A stretch of 64,000 nt of DNA from Telluria mixta (GTDB taxonomy: Bacteria; Pseudomonadota; Gammaproteobacteria; Burkholderiales; Burkholderiaceae_D): NCBI RefSeq assembly GCF_029223865.1, contig NZ_CP119520.1:5890001-5954000 (forward strand), given 5' to 3'. The notes beneath the pieces are model-generated. The model made no database searches. It was not told where the DNA came from and worked only from the letters and a program-made list of their open reading frames with translations. Below, in pieces: positions 9,560-17,799 of the stretch (the first letter of the stretch is position 1; each line of letters opens with the position of its first letter). The translations under genes and the position numbers were made by a program.

Positions 9560-10252
9560 TCAAACGTTCAGGCTGACAGGGGCCGACCCGGTGCGTGCGT
9601 CCGGCACGGTGATGTGCGCGGCCCGCGCGAGTTTCACGACGCCGCCCACGAAGCCGGATGCATCGACGGCCACCTTGCCCAGCAGCGGAATCGCATCCTT
9701 CACGGGCAGGATGCGCACGAGTTCGACGGGGCTGATGCCGGCCTGCTGGACGAGCGCCTGGCCGTGCTTGCCCAGTTCGACTGCCTGCAGGCTGCCGATC
9801 GCGAAGTTCAGCAGGGCCTGGCCAATCAGTTTTTTCTTGTCGCTGTCCAGCTGCGCCATGCGCCGTTCCATCTCGCCCGAATCGAGCAGGCGTTTGGTCT
9901 CCGCGCTTTCGGCCGCGTACAGTGCCGCGTACCGGGCCTGGCGCTCCTTCGGTTCGGCGACGACCGCAATGGCCGCGAGGGCGGTGCGCTTGGCCGCCAG
10001 TTGTTCGTCCGTCGCGAACGCGGCGTTGATGGCAGTGACCGCGCGGCCCGCCACTTCGGACAATTCCGCGCTCTTGCGCACGAAACCGTCGACGTCGTAA
10101 CCGGCATCCGCCGTCCCGATCCCGGTGGCGCCGGCCAGCATGCCGCCGATACTGGACGCAAGCCCGCCGAGCGCGGACAACTGGGCGTGGGCCGAGTTCA
10201 CCGCGAACAGGCAGGCGGAAGCGGCGAGGACGTGGCGAAGTGTGCGGGTCAT
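9560..10252 (-). CDS. secreted protein of unknown function
   Basis: This 230-residue protein is not recognised. MTRTLRHVLAASACLFAVNSAHA is a classical Sec signal peptide (shown here only as evidence of export), and a GGAG site lies before the chosen ATG at 10252. The mature protein begins with a Gly/Ala-rich stretch (GGLASSIGGMLAGATG) and is then mostly predicted helix rich in Ala, Lys and Glu, with no cysteine. The frame stays open upstream for 81 more codons, but that extension is arginine- and proline-rich and looks non-coding. It is in the same direction as the fucosidase, 75 bp upstream of that gene, but the fucosidase has its own promoter in the gap. Confidence 0.7.
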   Translation of the reverse strand: MTRTLRHVLAASACLFAVNSAHAQLSALGGLASSIGGMLAGATGIGTADAGYDVDGFVRKSAELSEVAGRAVTAINAAFATDEQLAAKRTALAAIAVVAEPKERQARYAALYAAESAETKRLLDSGEMERRMAQLDSDKKKLIGQALLNFAIGSLQAVELGKHGQALVQQAGISPVELVRILPVKDAIPLLGKVAVDASGFVGGVVKLARAAHITVPDARTGSAPVSLNV

Positions 10253-10262
10253 GGGGTCTCCT

Positions 10263-10286
10263 GTGCTGTGTGGGAATGGACAGCAC
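10263..10286. repeat. inverted repeat upstream of the 9560-10252 gene
   Basis: GTGCTGT (10263-10269) and ACAGCAC (10280-10286) form a 7-bp inverted repeat with a 10-bp spacer, 11 to 34 bases upstream of the start codon. It could be an operator or a hairpin near the ribosome binding site. Confidence 0.35.
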
Positions 10287-10341
10287 GATAACCATCCTTG
10301 TTTTTGCAGTAAATATATTGCCTGACGAAAATCCGCATTTC

Positions 10342-10355
10342 CCCCATGCATGGGG
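10342..10355. repeat. 14-bp perfect palindrome
   Basis: CCCCATGCATGGGG is a perfect palindrome in the 113-bp gap between two minus-strand genes, just after the stop of the gene at 10366. No run of T follows on either strand, so it is a poor terminator; a protein-binding site is equally possible. Confidence 0.35.
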
Positions 10356-10365
10356 CCATCGCACG

Positions 10366-10617
10366 CTAGCGGGGCTGGCTGCCCGCATCGCCTCTGTGCT
10401 CGGGATCGATCTCGGGCGGCGAACCGCGCGTTCGCCGCCGCATGACGCGCCAGCACACTTCCGGCTGAATCAACGTGCTGCGAAAGAAGCTCCAACCTTT
10501 ATCGTTACCGAAGACGCGCATGAACAGGAGGCCGATGTCGACGATGTCCGCGGTGGCGTGATCCTTCCGGCGGTTCACGCCGAGGAAATGCCGTAGCTCA
10601 TCATCGTCATTGCCCAT
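10366..10617 (-). CDS. small protein of unknown function, tandem paralogue A
   Basis: An 83-residue protein, not recognised. The start chosen is the ATG at 10617 (MGNDDDELRHF), which has AAGGAGAG about 13 bases upstream; the longer open frame adds a basic, cysteine-rich leader that looks non-coding. The core reads TADIVDIGLLFMRVFGND, followed by FF, a Pro-Glu-Val and RVM. The next minus-strand gene has the same core spaced the same way (TADIIQIGISFMKVFGRE, FF, IEP, RVI), so the two are tandem paralogues that diverged strongly. The C-terminal tail is polar and arginine-rich. There is no signal peptide or membrane helix. The function is unknown. Confidence 0.5.
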   Translation of the reverse strand: MGNDDDELRHFLGVNRRKDHATADIVDIGLLFMRVFGNDKGWSFFRSTLIQPEVCWRVMRRRTRGSPPEIDPEHRGDAGSQPR

Positions 10618-10751
10618 CGCAGTGTCTCGCTCTCCTTGGCGGAACGTGGTGCCGGTATATTTTCCTACCGCCGGCTCCGGTAGAGCGCCTTTACGACGGC
10701 ACACCTGGCGGACACGCGGACCAGGGCGGCCGCATGTCCCGTGACACTGCC

Positions 10752-11087
10752 TCATGCGGGGACGCCTTGCGTATCGGCATCCCCGTCTTGCGCCACCATT
10801 CGAAACCGGCCCGCGATGACCCGTCGGTAGACGGCGGGCTCGATGCCCGCAGTGAGGAAGAACGCTTCGGCGTTTTCCCGTCCAAAGACCTTCATGAAGG
10901 AGATGCCGATCTGAATAATGTCAGCAGTGAAGGCATCGGCCCGCCGCTCGATACCGGCGCGCGCGGAACGGCCCGCGTCGTGATGCGTCACGGCGTCCGC
11001 CGGGTGCACGTCCTTGCGCAACCTCGCGAGGGCGGTGCGAGCGGCTAATGTGAATGTGCGGAAAAGACCAGGCCAGACCTTACTCAT
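10752..11087 (-). CDS. small protein of unknown function, tandem paralogue B
   Basis: A 111-residue protein, not recognised. The ATG at 11087 has GGGAG eight bases upstream and starts MSKVWPGLFRTFTLAARTAL, an amphipathic helix. After a basic linker comes the core TADIIQIGISFMKVFGRE, then AEAFFLTAGIEPAVYRRVIAGR, shared with the gene at 10366-10617. The pair is separated by 134 bp and lies on the same strand. Conservation of the core against diverged flanks argues that both are, or were, real genes. No catalytic motif is visible. Confidence 0.55.
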   Translation of the reverse strand: MSKVWPGLFRTFTLAARTALARLRKDVHPADAVTHHDAGRSARAGIERRADAFTADIIQIGISFMKVFGRENAEAFFLTAGIEPAVYRRVIAGRFRMVAQDGDADTQGVPA

Positions 11088-11175
11088 CGATTGGCTCCCG
11101 CGCCGCGCATTCAGATTGCAAAACGCCAATGAATATTGCATGTAACTCTTGGTTCAATACTGACGGAAATTTTTT

Positions 11176-11376
11176 CTAGGAACTAGGCTCTGGACCTGGC
11201 TTTTCCAGCGTGGTCGCAATGATTCTCGATATCAATTCTTGCATCGCAGCATCTGCGAGCATAAGAACGAGGGGCGAGTAGTGGCGTCTCCGGCCGGGGT
11301 CCATTGTCACCTCAAGGGCAATGGCGATGACCTCAGGGTGGGCACGGGCCGATTCGATGAGCGTTTTTCTTGACAT
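11176..11376 (-). CDS. hypothetical protein
   Basis: A possible 66-residue protein starting MSRKTLIESARAHPEV and ending in a Pro/Ser-rich tail. The frame continues 21 codons upstream to another ATG at 11439. The middle (MDPGRRRHYSPLVLMLADAAM) is compatible with a soluble helical protein. It has no recognised motif and only weak translation signals. It lies between the small paralogues and the divergent LuxR-type regulator and might be spurious. Confidence 0.35.
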   Translation of the reverse strand: MSRKTLIESARAHPEVIAIALEVTMDPGRRRHYSPLVLMLADAAMQELISRIIATTLEKPGPEPSS

Positions 11377-11636
11377 GGCGCAATAAATTGCGATTAAGTT
11401 ATTGAAGGCGATCACAATGAAGCTTAGAGGGTGGTGCAATGCGGCAGTTGATTTTTATCAAACCATTCGCCACCTATCCAAATTGAATAGGAAAACACGA
11501 CGCGGTGCAGCAAAATCGAGACGGCGAGAGTTTGTACAAAATAAATTTGAACTGATAATTTGACCTATGGTGACAATTGGTTAATTATGGCTGTGTTTAC
11601 TCTCACATTCCCCCACTAAAACGGTTAGGAGGCAGC

Positions 11637-12296
11637 ATGATTCAGATGCTGGTAGGTGATCGGAGCGAGACCATGCGGCTAGGCGTGTGTACGCTCTTCA
11701 GCAAGGAAGCGGAGGATACGGTGGTCTGCGAAGCGACGAGCCGGGCGGACCTGATCAGCAAATTGCAAACCGAGCAATACAACCTGGTCCTGGTCGATCC
11801 GGTCCTGGCAGCCGGAAGCGAGGAGACGTTCCTGCGCCAGATCCGGGCCGTGGCGCCGCGCGCGCATGTCCTCGTCTATACCGAGCTCGACGAGCTTCAC
11901 TTCGGCATGCGGGCCATCCGCTGCGGCGTGAAGGGATACGTGATGAAAAGCCGTCCCGCCGATGAACTTCTCAAGGCCGCAAGCCGGGTGAGCCTGGGAA
12001 AGATCCATATGAGCGAGCGACTCGCCGAAGAAGTCGCATTGCACATGTGGGAAGGTAAGGATGCGTTGCCGCACGAGCTCCTCAGCGACCGCGAGTTTCT
12101 CGTGTTCGCCATGCTCGTCTGTGGCCGGAGCGTCAGCCGCATCGCGGCCGTGCTCAACCTCAGTATCAAGACGATCAGCACGCACAAGGCCAGAGCGATG
12201 GTCAAGCTGCGCTGTAAAAGTCTCAGCGACATGATCCAGTACAGTATCGCGAACAACCTGACGGACGTCTGTCGGGATCGCTGCACCGACCGGTAG
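11637..12296 (+). CDS. orphan response regulator, LuxR/NarL-type output
   Basis: A 219-residue response regulator. The start at 11637 is supported by TTAGGAGGCAGC just upstream; the frame is open 20 codons further but without a site. The receiver domain has phospho-accepting Asp54 in LVLVDPVL and the lysine in GYVMKSRPADEL, but only one residue (Asp8) of the usual N-terminal acidic pair, so phosphorylation may be weak. The C-terminal helix-turn-helix reads LSDREFLVFAMLVCGRSVSR followed by LNLSIKTISTHKARAMVKL, as in RcsB/NarL relatives. No partner kinase is adjacent. It follows about 200 bp of AT-rich non-coding DNA. Confidence 0.85.
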   Translation: MIQMLVGDRSETMRLGVCTLFSKEAEDTVVCEATSRADLISKLQTEQYNLVLVDPVLAAGSEETFLRQIRAVAPRAHVLVYTELDELHFGMRAIRCGVKGYVMKSRPADELLKAASRVSLGKIHMSERLAEEVALHMWEGKDALPHELLSDREFLVFAMLVCGRSVSRIAAVLNLSIKTISTHKARAMVKLRCKSLSDMIQYSIANNLTDVCRDRCTDR

Positions 12297-12305
12297 TTCG
12301 CCCGG

Positions 12306-13070
12306 TCAGCCCCCGAGCTTGCTGAGCGCAAACGCCGCAAGGAAGCCAGCCACCGTGATGAGGCCCGCGAAATCGTGGGCCACCTCGAACGCTTCCGGAA
12401 TCATCGTGTCGACCAGCATGGCGAGAATCGCCCCGGCCGCGACGGCAGTCGTGGCCGCGACGACGGCGGGCGACAAGTCCTGGAACACCGTATAGCCGAC
12501 CAGCGACGCGACGCCTGACGCGAGCGCGATGCCGCCCCAGATGCCGAAGACGTACGTGGCCGAGCGGCCGGCCTTCTTCATGCCGGCCGCGCTGGCCAGG
12601 CCTTCGGGCACGTTGGAGAGAAAGATGGCGCCGACGGCCACCGTGCTGACGGCGCCGCCGCCCAGCATCGACAGGCCGATCACGATCGATTCCGGGATGC
12701 CGTCGAGGAGGGCGCCGACGGCGATCGCGACGCCGCTGCCGCTGTCCTCCGCTTCGGACGGCTGCTGCCCGCCGGAGCGCTTGCGGTGCTTCGCGCCCTT
12801 GTGCGACAGCAGCCAGTTGGCCGCCGTGTAGACGGCCGCGCCACCGAGGAAGCCGACCGCCATCGAATTGAAACCGCCACGCTCGTAGGCTTCCGCGATC
12901 AGTTCGAAGGACAGGGCCGAGATCAGGACGCCGCTGCCGAACGCCATGATGGCGGCGATCAGGCGCCGCGGCACGTCGAACTTGTAACCGACCACGGCGC
13001 CAAGGACCAGCGCGCCACCGGCCACCAGCCCCCAGAATCCGGCCTGCGCCCACAGCGGTATGCCCGACAT
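12306..13070 (-). CDS. ZIP family divalent metal transporter
   Basis: A 254-residue inner-membrane ZIP-type transporter, probably importing zinc or other divalent cations. Eight hydrophobic segments are visible. The metal-binding helices carry LLDGIPESIVIGLS and FLSNVPEGLASA, the two diagnostic ZIP motifs with conserved Pro, Glu and Asn. A polar loop (HKGAKHRKRSGGQQPSEAED) replaces the usual histidine-rich loop between helices 3 and 4. GGAGG precedes the ATG. It is convergent with the orphan regulator, with ten bases between the stops. Confidence 0.88.
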   Translation of the reverse strand: MSGIPLWAQAGFWGLVAGGALVLGAVVGYKFDVPRRLIAAIMAFGSGVLISALSFELIAEAYERGGFNSMAVGFLGGAAVYTAANWLLSHKGAKHRKRSGGQQPSEAEDSGSGVAIAVGALLDGIPESIVIGLSMLGGGAVSTVAVGAIFLSNVPEGLASAAGMKKAGRSATYVFGIWGGIALASGVASLVGYTVFQDLSPAVVAATTAVAAGAILAMLVDTMIPEAFEVAHDFAGLITVAGFLAAFALSKLGG

Positions 13071-13147
13071 CCTTATCCTCCGTCACGCGTCGACAAAACG
13101 ATGATAGCGGGACGGAGGGAGAGGGCGGCGTACGCTACCACCCGGCA

Positions 13148-15516
13148 TTACCAGGCGTAGGCCGCCTTCACGTAGTAGAACCGGCCATTGAAGCCGTTCG
13201 GCGCGAAGCCGCTGTAGCGGTTGATGCCGTTCAGGTTCAGATTGCCGGCCGACGTCACCTGGGCCGGATAGCGGTTCGTCACGTTGTCGGCGCCGGCCGT
13301 CAGGCGCAGGTTCGACGCCAGCTTCACGCTCGCGGACAGGTCCAGTACCCATTGCGGATCGTACGTCTGGTCCAGCGCCGGGTCGTTCTGCGGCACGGTG
13401 AATTTTCCGTAACGCGTCACGGTGGCGTGGCCGTTCCAGACGCCGCGCGTGTAGTCCGTCGCCAGGCTCAGTTTATCCTTCGGCGAACCGACGGTCAGGC
13501 GGTTGACGGTCTGGCGGTCGGCCAGCACGAGGCCTTGCGCGGCCAGCAGGGCCGGCGTCGCGGCCACGTGGCGGACTTCGTTGTCGTTGTGGTTGTAGGC
13601 CACCGTGAAGTCGGCGCGCGCGCCCTGCTGCAGGTTCAGGCGGTACGTGCTGACGACGTCGACGCCTTTCGTGCGCGTGTCGACCGCGTTCGTGAAGTAA
13701 CGCGCCGCGCCCACGAAGATGCCCTGGGCGGCCAGCGCATTCCTCAGCGACGTGCCGTTCAGCTGGACGTTCGACGAGAACACGATGCGGTCGTCGATGT
13801 CGATGCGGTACAGGTCGACGGTCGTCGTCCAGTTGCGGGTCGGCTGCCACTGCGCGCCGATCGACAGGTTGCGCGCCTTTTCCGGTTTCAGCGGCTGCGA
13901 GCCGAGGGCGAGGGCCGCGCGGCTGCCGACCGGGAACGTGCCCGTCTCGACGGCCACGTTCTCGCCGCCCACGATCATGAAGTTCGTCGTCGTGATCGTG
14001 TAGAACTGCTGTGCGAGCGACGGCGCGCGGAAGCCGTTCGACGCCGTGCCGCGCAGCGCGAAGGCGGGCGTGAACGCGTAGCGGGCCGACGCCTTCGCCG
14101 AACTGGTGTCGCCGAAGTCGCTGTAGTGCTCATGGCGCACCGCGAAGGAGCCGGACAGCTTCTTCGTGATGTCCGCTTCGAAGTTCGCGTACAGGGACTG
14201 GTTGTTGCGGCTGTTCTTGCCCGCGTTCTCCGGACGGAAGCCGGAAAAGCCCTGCGAGCCCGAGCCGAAGTACGAATTCGGTTCGCCCGCGCCGATCTCG
14301 TACGATTCGTAGCGTGCTTCCGCCCGAGGGCGACCGTCAGCGGGCCGGCGAGCCACGTCACGGGGATGTCGCGCGCGACGTCCAGGTTGGCCACTTCCTG
14401 CGTCTGGATCAGTTTGCCCGCGTAGAAGTTCGTCGGGCTGGCGGCGCCGAGCGCGTAGTTGACCGTGTTGTCGACGTTCAGCTGGAAGCGGTTGCGGCCG
14501 AAGTTCACGCTCGCGTCCCAGCGCCAGCCGGCCAGGTCGCCGCGCAGGCCCGTGACGAGCGACGCATCGCTCGACTTGCTGTCTTCCAGCGGCAGGAAGC
14601 CTTCCGGGAAGATGGGCGTATTGCCGGCGAGGCGCCACGTGGCGGCGGCCGACGTCTTGCGTTCGCCGTAATTGGCGAAGGCGTACCAGTCGATGTTCTC
14701 GTTCAGCGTGTACTGGCTGTTGACGAAGACGGTGCGCGGGTGGCTTTCCGGGTCGCCCAGGCGCTGGTTGACCTGGTTGCGGCGCGGGCCGGCGGACGCG
14801 CGCGGATCGGGGCCGGCGCGGTTGGTCGGATTGCGGTCGGCGCCTTCGACGGCCACGCGCACCAAGCCCGCGTCGCCCAGCCTGAAGCCGGCCGAGCCGC
14901 GCACGGTGTGCTGCTCGCCGTCGCCCGCGTCGTACTTGCCCCACGTGCCTTCGACGTCGCCGCCGTCCGCACCCTTCTTGAGGATGATGTTGACGACGCC
15001 CGCGATGGCATCGGAACCGTACTGCGCGGCGGCGCCGTCGCGCAGCACTTCGATGTGGTCGATGGCGGCCAGCGGGATCGCGTTCAGGTCGACGGGCGCC
15101 GAACCGCGGCCCAGGGTGCCGTTGACGTTGACGACGGCGGACGTGTGGCGGCGCTTGCCGTTCACGAGGACCAGGGTCTGGTCGGGCGACAGGCCGCGCA
15201 GCTGGGCCGGACGCACGGCGTCGCTGGCGTCGGCGCCGGACGGGCGGGGGAAGTTCATCGACGGCAGCAGGCGGCCCAGCACGGTGGCCAGCTCGCCGGA
15301 GCCGGTGCTGTGCAGGTCCTTGCCGCTGATGACGTCGACGGGCGATTCGGAATCGAGGGTGCGGCGGTTCAGCGAACGGGTACCGGTGACGACGACGGTC
15401 TGGGCATCCGCGGACACGCCCGACGCTTCTTGCGCCTGGACGGGCAGGGCGGACGCGATCAGGCTCAGGACGAGCACGGCGCGCCCGGGATTGGCGGTGG
15501 TGTATTTGCAGCTCAT
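13148..15516 (-). pseudogene. TonB-dependent receptor, split by a one-base frameshift
   Basis: An outer-membrane TonB-dependent receptor of 789 residues if one base is restored. The N-terminal part starts MSCKYTTANPGRAVLVLSLI, a signal peptide, followed by a TonB box-like QTVVVTG and a plug domain with LATVLGRLLPSMNFPRP, QLRGLSPDQTLVLVNGKRRH and DHIEVLRDGAAAQYGSDAIA. The barrel continues to LTVALG near 14326, where the frame shifts; the other frame continues at once with EARYESYEIG and runs to a terminal aromatic strand (YYVKAAYAW). Adding one G to the three-G run (complement of 14323-14325) joins both halves exactly. The ligand is not evident. It is divergent from the metallophosphoesterase. 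Confidence 0.9.
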
Positions 15517-15667
15517 GTTCTTCTTTCTCGACTTGGCGGCGGCGACAGGGCCGCCGCGGGGTCGCAACATTAACAGGCAGAAAATTCTCGCGCCAATAAC
15601 GATTTCGCCTATGCTTATGCGGCCCGATGAAGCTGTGGTAGATTGCCAATTTTTCCCCGGACCATCC

Positions 15668-17059
15668 ATGATCCGCACTATCCTCCGGCCGCTCGCCGTC
15701 GCCGCCGTCCTGACAGGCTGCGCGAGCCTGCCGTCCGAATCGCCGCCGGCCGCCGCCTTCGTCGTGCTGGGCGAAGAGGGCGCACCGGTCGCCCGCGCCG
15801 TCACGACCGCCTCCACCTGTCCCGCGATCACCATCGACGGCCGCACGGCGCCCATGGCCGTGCGTGCCCCGTACGGCGCGATCCCGTTGCGCGGCAAGGA
15901 CCACAGCGCGAGCTTTCACCCGGACGCCGTGTCGAACCCGGTGCTGTCGTGCGAGACGCCGCTCCCTGGCGGCGCAAAGCAGGTCGCCGTGGCGGGCCAG
16001 GCGTTGCCGCTGCCGCCGGCGGAGGCGAAGCGCATCGTCGTCATCGGCGACACGGGCTGCCGCCTGAAGGCCAAGGAATTCCAGGACTGTAACGACCCGG
16101 AGGCTTACCCGTTCGCGCGCGTGGCCGCGAGTGCGGCCGCATGGAAGCCGGACCTCGTCGTGCACGTCGGCGATTTTCATTATCGCGAAGACCCGTGCCC
16201 GGCGGACCGTCCCGGCTGCGCGGGCAGCCCATACGGCTACGGCTGGGACGCGTGGAACGCGGATTTCTTCGCCCCCGCGCGCACCCTGCTGGCCGCGGCG
16301 CCGTGGGTGCTCGCGCGCGGCAACCACGAGTCGTGCTCCCGGGGCGGCCAGGGCTGGTGGCGCTTCCTCGACGCCCACGCCTACGATCCCGCCGCGAACT
16401 GCGACGACCCGGCGGCGGACGAGCGCGCGGATTACACGGACCCGTATGCCGTGCCGCTGGGCGCAGGCGCGCAGCTGATCGTGTTCGACAGCGCGAACAC
16501 GAACTGGAAAGGGTTCAAGCCGGGCGACATGCGCGTCCGGCATTACACGGACACGTGGCGCAAGATCGAACGCCTGGCCGCGCGCCAGCGCTACAACATC
16601 GCCGTGGACCACCATCCGCTGTACGCGTTCGGCGCCAGCCAGGATGCGCGGACGGGCGCGGTCACGCTGTTCGGCGGCGATGCCGGCCTCACGCAGGTGT
16701 TCGGCGCGCTCGATCCGCGCCTGCTGCCATCCACGGTCGACATGCTGCTGTCCGGTCATGTGCACCTGTGGGAGCAGACCAGTTTCAGCAGCGATCACCC
16801 GAGCCAGTTCGTCGCGGGGTTCGCCGGCACGGCGGAAGACATCGTGCCGCTGCCGAAGACTCCGCCCGCCGGGCAGTCGCCAGCGCCGGGTGCGGTGCTC
16901 GAGGCGATGAGTTCCTGGATCGACGGTTTCGGCTTCATGACGATGGAGCGAACCGGGCCGGACACGTGGACGGTCGTCGTCCACGACCGCGACGGCAAGC
17001 AACGCAACACGTGCACGGTGGCAGGCCGTCACTCCCGCTGCGCCGTTCCACAAGCCTGA
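15668..17059 (+). CDS. lipoprotein metallophosphoesterase (calcineurin-like)
   Basis: A 463-residue secreted phosphoesterase. The N-terminus MIRTILRPLAVAAVLTGCAS ends in a lipobox (LTGC), so it is probably a membrane-anchored lipoprotein. Metal-site motifs appear in order: VVIGDTGC, HVGDFHYRE, RGNHES, DHHPLYAFG and SGHVHLWE, the full calcineurin-like set for a dinuclear metal centre. About 110 residues without known motifs precede the catalytic domain. The long open frame upstream of 15668 is antisense to the receptor gene and is not part of it. The natural substrate is unknown; phosphomonoesters or nucleotides are typical. Confidence 0.88.
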   Translation: MIRTILRPLAVAAVLTGCASLPSESPPAAAFVVLGEEGAPVARAVTTASTCPAITIDGRTAPMAVRAPYGAIPLRGKDHSASFHPDAVSNPVLSCETPLPGGAKQVAVAGQALPLPPAEAKRIVVIGDTGCRLKAKEFQDCNDPEAYPFARVAASAAAWKPDLVVHVGDFHYREDPCPADRPGCAGSPYGYGWDAWNADFFAPARTLLAAAPWVLARGNHESCSRGGQGWWRFLDAHAYDPAANCDDPAADERADYTDPYAVPLGAGAQLIVFDSANTNWKGFKPGDMRVRHYTDTWRKIERLAARQRYNIAVDHHPLYAFGASQDARTGAVTLFGGDAGLTQVFGALDPRLLPSTVDMLLSGHVHLWEQTSFSSDHPSQFVAGFAGTAEDIVPLPKTPPAGQSPAPGAVLEAMSSWIDGFGFMTMERTGPDTWTVVVHDRDGKQRNTCTVAGRHSRCAVPQA

Positions 17060-17184
17060 TATATTGCGACAAATGTGATTGCCTACAATACACGATTCAT
17101 GTCACAATGAACCTGTGAGCGGGGCTGCCGGATGCTTTCAGGCCGCCTCCGCGATCAGCGATGAGGATACCTTTGTATCTTTGG

Positions 17185-17214
17185 AGCCCGTGGCTTGCCG
17201 CGGGCTTCTTTTTT
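17185..17214 (+). terminator. Rho-independent terminator
   Basis: AGCCCGTGGC (17185-17194) pairs with GCCGCGGGCT (17197-17206) with one G-T wobble and a two-base loop, followed by TCTTTTTT. It ends transcription on the plus strand 125 bp after the phosphoesterase gene, and its T run overlaps the stop codon of the convergent MarR gene. A small hairpin, GATAC-CTTT-GTATC (17166-17179), lies directly before it. Confidence 0.85.
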
Positions 17215-17713
17215 ACATCTGCGACAAGAGGACGTTGGCGCTGGATTCATCCGCCTCGAGCAGGGCGATCAGCTTGGACAGGTCCTGCTCCAGCCGCGCC
17301 AGCGTCTCCGCATCGAGCGCGGACAGCGCGTCCGGCAGCACGCCGGCGAAGGGCAGGGGTGCGCTGCGCAGGACGTCGGCGCCGGCCGGCTGGATGCGCA
17401 GCGACACGCTGCGGCGGTCCGTGCCTTCCCGGCTCGTGGCGACAAGGCGGCGTTCCACGAGACTCTTGATCAGGTTGCTGGCGGTGGACTGGTGGATGTC
17501 CAGCTCGCGCGCCAGTTCGGTCACGCCGATGCCGGGACGGCGGTCGATGACGGACAGGGCCCATAACTGGGCGCCGCCGACGCCCGCTTCCCGCTCGACC
17601 TGGCGGAAATGGGTTTTGACGGAATTGAAGACGACGCGGAACTGGCGCAGCACGCGCGTGGAAGGCGCCAGGGACGGCTCGATAGCCGCATTGGATTCGG
17701 AAGACGAGGACAT
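17213..17713 (-). CDS. MarR family transcriptional regulator
   Basis: A 166-residue MarR-type regulator. The winged helix is visible as IGVTELARELDIHQSTASNL followed by IKSLVERRLVATSREGTDRR, the recognition helix and the charged wing, and a C-terminal helical dimerisation part ends in LSQM. The N-terminal 20 residues are a Ser/Ala-rich tail. The ATG at 17713 was chosen because upstream codons overlap the start of the divergent ClC gene. The 86-bp shared promoter region suggests that it regulates itself and the neighbouring transporter; this is inference from position. Confidence 0.88.
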   Translation of the reverse strand: MSSSSESNAAIEPSLAPSTRVLRQFRVVFNSVKTHFRQVEREAGVGGAQLWALSVIDRRPGIGVTELARELDIHQSTASNLIKSLVERRLVATSREGTDRRSVSLRIQPAGADVLRSAPLPFAGVLPDALSALDAETLARLEQDLSKLIALLEADESSANVLLSQM

Positions 17714-17799
17714 GCAAGAATGATAGCGGAAAACCTGGCAGGTCGTCGAAAAATGATATTCAGGCAACCATATAATCGGGAAAATGAGGCCGGAAATTG

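Noticed and set aside
14314..15573. Plus-strand open frame opposite the TonB-dependent receptor
   Set aside because: The minus strand encodes plug-domain motifs and a signal peptide; the plus-strand translation is compositionally biased and without motifs.
17064..17089. TTGCGA and TACAAT as a promoter for a small RNA
   Set aside because: The spacer is only 14 bp, too short for sigma70; only the terminator is well supported.
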